From Flavobacterium gillisiae (GTDB lineage Bacteria; Bacteroidota; Bacteroidia; Flavobacteriales; Flavobacteriaceae), in assembly GCF_900107635.1 (NCBI RefSeq), contig NZ_FNRD01000003.1:62001-126000 (forward strand): a stretch of 64,000 bases of DNA. Direction: 5' to 3'. Positions 62,350 to 64,000 of this stretch are shown here, in pieces. The notes below the pieces were generated by a model. That model had not been told where the DNA came from. It saw nothing but the letters and a program-made list of their open reading frames with translations, and ran no database searches. Both the position numbers and the translations under genes were made by a program. Position 1 is the first letter of the stretch, and each line of letters begins with the position of its first letter.

Positions 62350-63249
62350 ATGGAAGAGCAAATCCAAGAATATCTCTACAATCCTACAGTTGGTAAAATT
62401 GTAAGCTTTTTTATTGGCATTGCAGTAATTTGGATGTTAATAAAAGCAATTCAAAAGAATCTTTTTTCGAAAATTAAAGACAACAACAATCGGTATAAGG
62501 CTAAGAAATTCAGTACTTTCATTGGTTATTTTTTAACAATAATTCTTTTAACGGTCATATTCAGCGATAAACTCGGGAACTTAACCGTAGCCTTAGGGGT
62601 TGCAGGAGCAGGTATAGCTTTTGCGCTCCAAGAAGTAATCGCCTCATTTGCTGGTTGGTTAGCTATTATGTTTGGAGGTTTTTATAATACGGGCGATCGC
62701 GTTCAGCTTGGTGGAATTAAAGGCGACGTCATGGACATTGGCGTACTAAGAACTACGATAATGGAAACAGGACAATGGGTTGACGGTGATCTTTATAATG
62801 GCCGAATTGTTTTGATTGCTAACAGTTATGTTTTTAAGGAGCCGGTATTTAACTATTCAGGTGATTTTCCTTTTTTGTGGGATGAAATAAAAATTCCTAT
62901 TCAGTATGGCAGTGATTATGAAAAAGCCAAAGAAATAATTCTAAAAGCGGGAGTTGACGTAGCGGGAGACTTAACTGTCAGGTCCAAACAAAAATGGACT
63001 TCCTTACAAAACAAATACCGTTTAGAAGACGCACAGACCGAACCAATGATTTCCTTAATTGCTAATGATAACTGGGCTGAATATACCCTTCGTTATGTAG
63101 TAGGTTATAAAAGAAGAAGATTTACAAAATCAGAATTATTTACAAAAATCTTAACTGAAATTGAAAAAACAAACGGAGCTGTAAAAATGGCTTCTGCGAC
63201 ATTCCAATTAGTTCAGGCTCCCGACTTTAATGTTAATATCAAAAAATAA
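62350..63249 (+). CDS. MscS-family mechanosensitive channel (second, divergent)
   Basis: 299 residues. Helices at about 13-32 and 53-72, pore helix LTVALGVAGAGIAFALQEVI (near 77), FAGWLAIMFGGFYNTGDRVQ, then a beta domain with an insertion (GQWVDGDLYNGRIV) and C-terminal domain (DNWAEYTLRYVVGYKRRR). Low similarity to the preceding channel, so not a recent duplicate. Translationally spaced within the MscS-MscS-antiporter operon. Confidence 0.9.
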   Translation: MEEQIQEYLYNPTVGKIVSFFIGIAVIWMLIKAIQKNLFSKIKDNNNRYKAKKFSTFIGYFLTIILLTVIFSDKLGNLTVALGVAGAGIAFALQEVIASFAGWLAIMFGGFYNTGDRVQLGGIKGDVMDIGVLRTTIMETGQWVDGDLYNGRIVLIANSYVFKEPVFNYSGDFPFLWDEIKIPIQYGSDYEKAKEIILKAGVDVAGDLTVRSKQKWTSLQNKYRLEDAQTEPMISLIANDNWAEYTLRYVVGYKRRRFTKSELFTKILTEIEKTNGAVKMASATFQLVQAPDFNVNIKK

Positions 63250-63251
63250 AA

Positions 63252-64000
63252 ATGGATCTATTTCATCTTTTTTCAATACTTATCGTATTGTCAGCAGGCT
63301 TCGCTTATATTAATTTTAGAATTTTAAAATTACCAAATGCTATAGGCCTAATGTTAGTTTCTTTAATTTTTTCGTTCATAATCTTGATTCTCGGGTATTA
63401 CTTTCCCACGTTTAAAGAGAGTATCGCGCTAAAAATGGACAATATTAATTTTAGCGAATTATTGCTAGAGGGAATGTTAAGTTTCATGCTATTTGCCGGA
63501 GCAATTCATATTAAATTCAAAGATTTGAATAATGAAAAACTCAGTATTTTACTTTTCTCAACTATTAGTGTTTTAATTAGCACTTTCATAATAGGTTTTG
63601 CTAGCTACTATTTACTGACTTTTATGGGAATTAACGTGAAGTTGATTCATGCCATGTTGTTTGGTGCTCTGATCTCCCCTACTGATCCTATTGCAGTTTT
63701 AAGCATCTTAAAAAGTGCTGGTGTTTCTAAATCATTAGAGACTAAAATTGCAGGAGAATCTTTGTTCAATGATGGTGTAGCGGTTGTCGTTTTTATCACG
63801 ATTTTAAAATTAGCACAACCTGGAGCTAATTTAGAAATAAGCAGCATCTTATTATTATTTGGACAAGAAGCTATCGGAGGCTTGCTTTTAGGACTTGGAA
63901 TTGGTTATATAGGCTATAAATTAATTGCAAGTATTGACAATTACCAAGTAGAGGTTTTAATCACGCTAGCCATTGTTATGGGAGGTTACACTTTCGCTCA
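63252..64000 (+). CDS. NhaP-type cation:proton antiporter (3' truncated by window)
   Basis: The first 249 codons are present; the gene continues past the right edge. Membrane helices alternate from residue 3 on. LEGMLSFMLFAGAIHIKFKD, GALISPTDPIAVLSILK (the TDP motif of CPA1 antiporters) and AGESLFNDGVAVVVFITIL (conserved ND ion site) are all present. Exchanges Na+ or K+ for H+. Starts 2 bp after the second MscS stop, in one operon with the two channels. Confidence 0.92.
   Translation, partial: MDLFHLFSILIVLSAGFAYINFRILKLPNAIGLMLVSLIFSFIILILGYYFPTFKESIALKMDNINFSELLLEGMLSFMLFAGAIHIKFKDLNNEKLSILLFSTISVLISTFIIGFASYYLLTFMGINVKLIHAMLFGALISPTDPIAVLSILKSAGVSKSLETKIAGESLFNDGVAVVVFITILKLAQPGANLEISSILLLFGQEAIGGLLLGLGIGYIGYKLIASIDNYQVEVLITLAIVMGGYTFA

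Overview
The window looks like a chromosomal segment of a cold-adapted Flavobacterium or close relative (Bacteroidota, Flavobacteriia). The evidence is AT-rich DNA, PorT-type outer-membrane barrels, a FecI/FecR/TonB-receptor circuit, an E1 alpha-beta fusion dehydrogenase, lipoproteins with acidic residues after the lipobox cysteine, promoters with the Bacteroidetes -7 box TAnnTTTG, and two DUF3494 ice-binding proteins. No rRNA, tRNA, insertion sequence, CRISPR array or prophage was seen.

Layout. 1-7 kb: the 5' end of a PLP enzyme, a PorT-like barrel, a lipoprotein metalloprotease, and a complete cell-surface signalling unit (ECF sigma, FecR anti-sigma, STN-domain TonB receptor) divergent from a lipoprotein gene. 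FecR and this lipoprotein gene share a 29-bp bipartite ECF-type promoter. 7-20.8 kb: housekeeping genes (DoxX, GlmM, ACP phosphodiesterase, tandem gamma-glutamyltranspeptidases, AlkD-like, ClC, Fic with a palindromic promoter, UvrA). 20.8-23.2 kb: an array of hairpin repeats, an orphan gene and a structured-RNA candidate. 23.2-34 kb: LOG-family protein, a dead M1-peptidase/barrel fusion, E1 dehydrogenase, lipoproteins, M23 peptidase, aldehyde dehydrogenase and an NADP oxidoreductase.

34-56 kb is the most interesting part: an envelope, stress and cold island. It starts with an AraC-family regulator, a hybrid histidine kinase and a stand-alone receiver protein. It continues with an ice-binding lipoprotein, small stress membrane proteins, Dps, YihY/BrkB, a DUF2383-like bundle protein, an Mla lipid transporter, a DUF4382 lipoprotein, CsbD, a PorT barrel, YtxH and holin-like proteins, a 13-repeat coiled coil ending in a lone histidine-kinase dimerisation domain, a second ice-binding protein with Ig-like repeats, and an OmpA protein. 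Ten promoters here share one architecture: two half-sites 21 bp apart in direct orientation, then a -7 box at a fixed distance, with no -33 TTG. This looks like a regulon that includes its own candidate regulator operon; I do not know of a description of it.

56-64 kb: Old Yellow Enzyme reductase, class I aldolase, NTF2-like and DinB-like proteins, an APC permease, two MscS channels and the start of an NhaP-type antiporter, an ion and osmotic homeostasis group.
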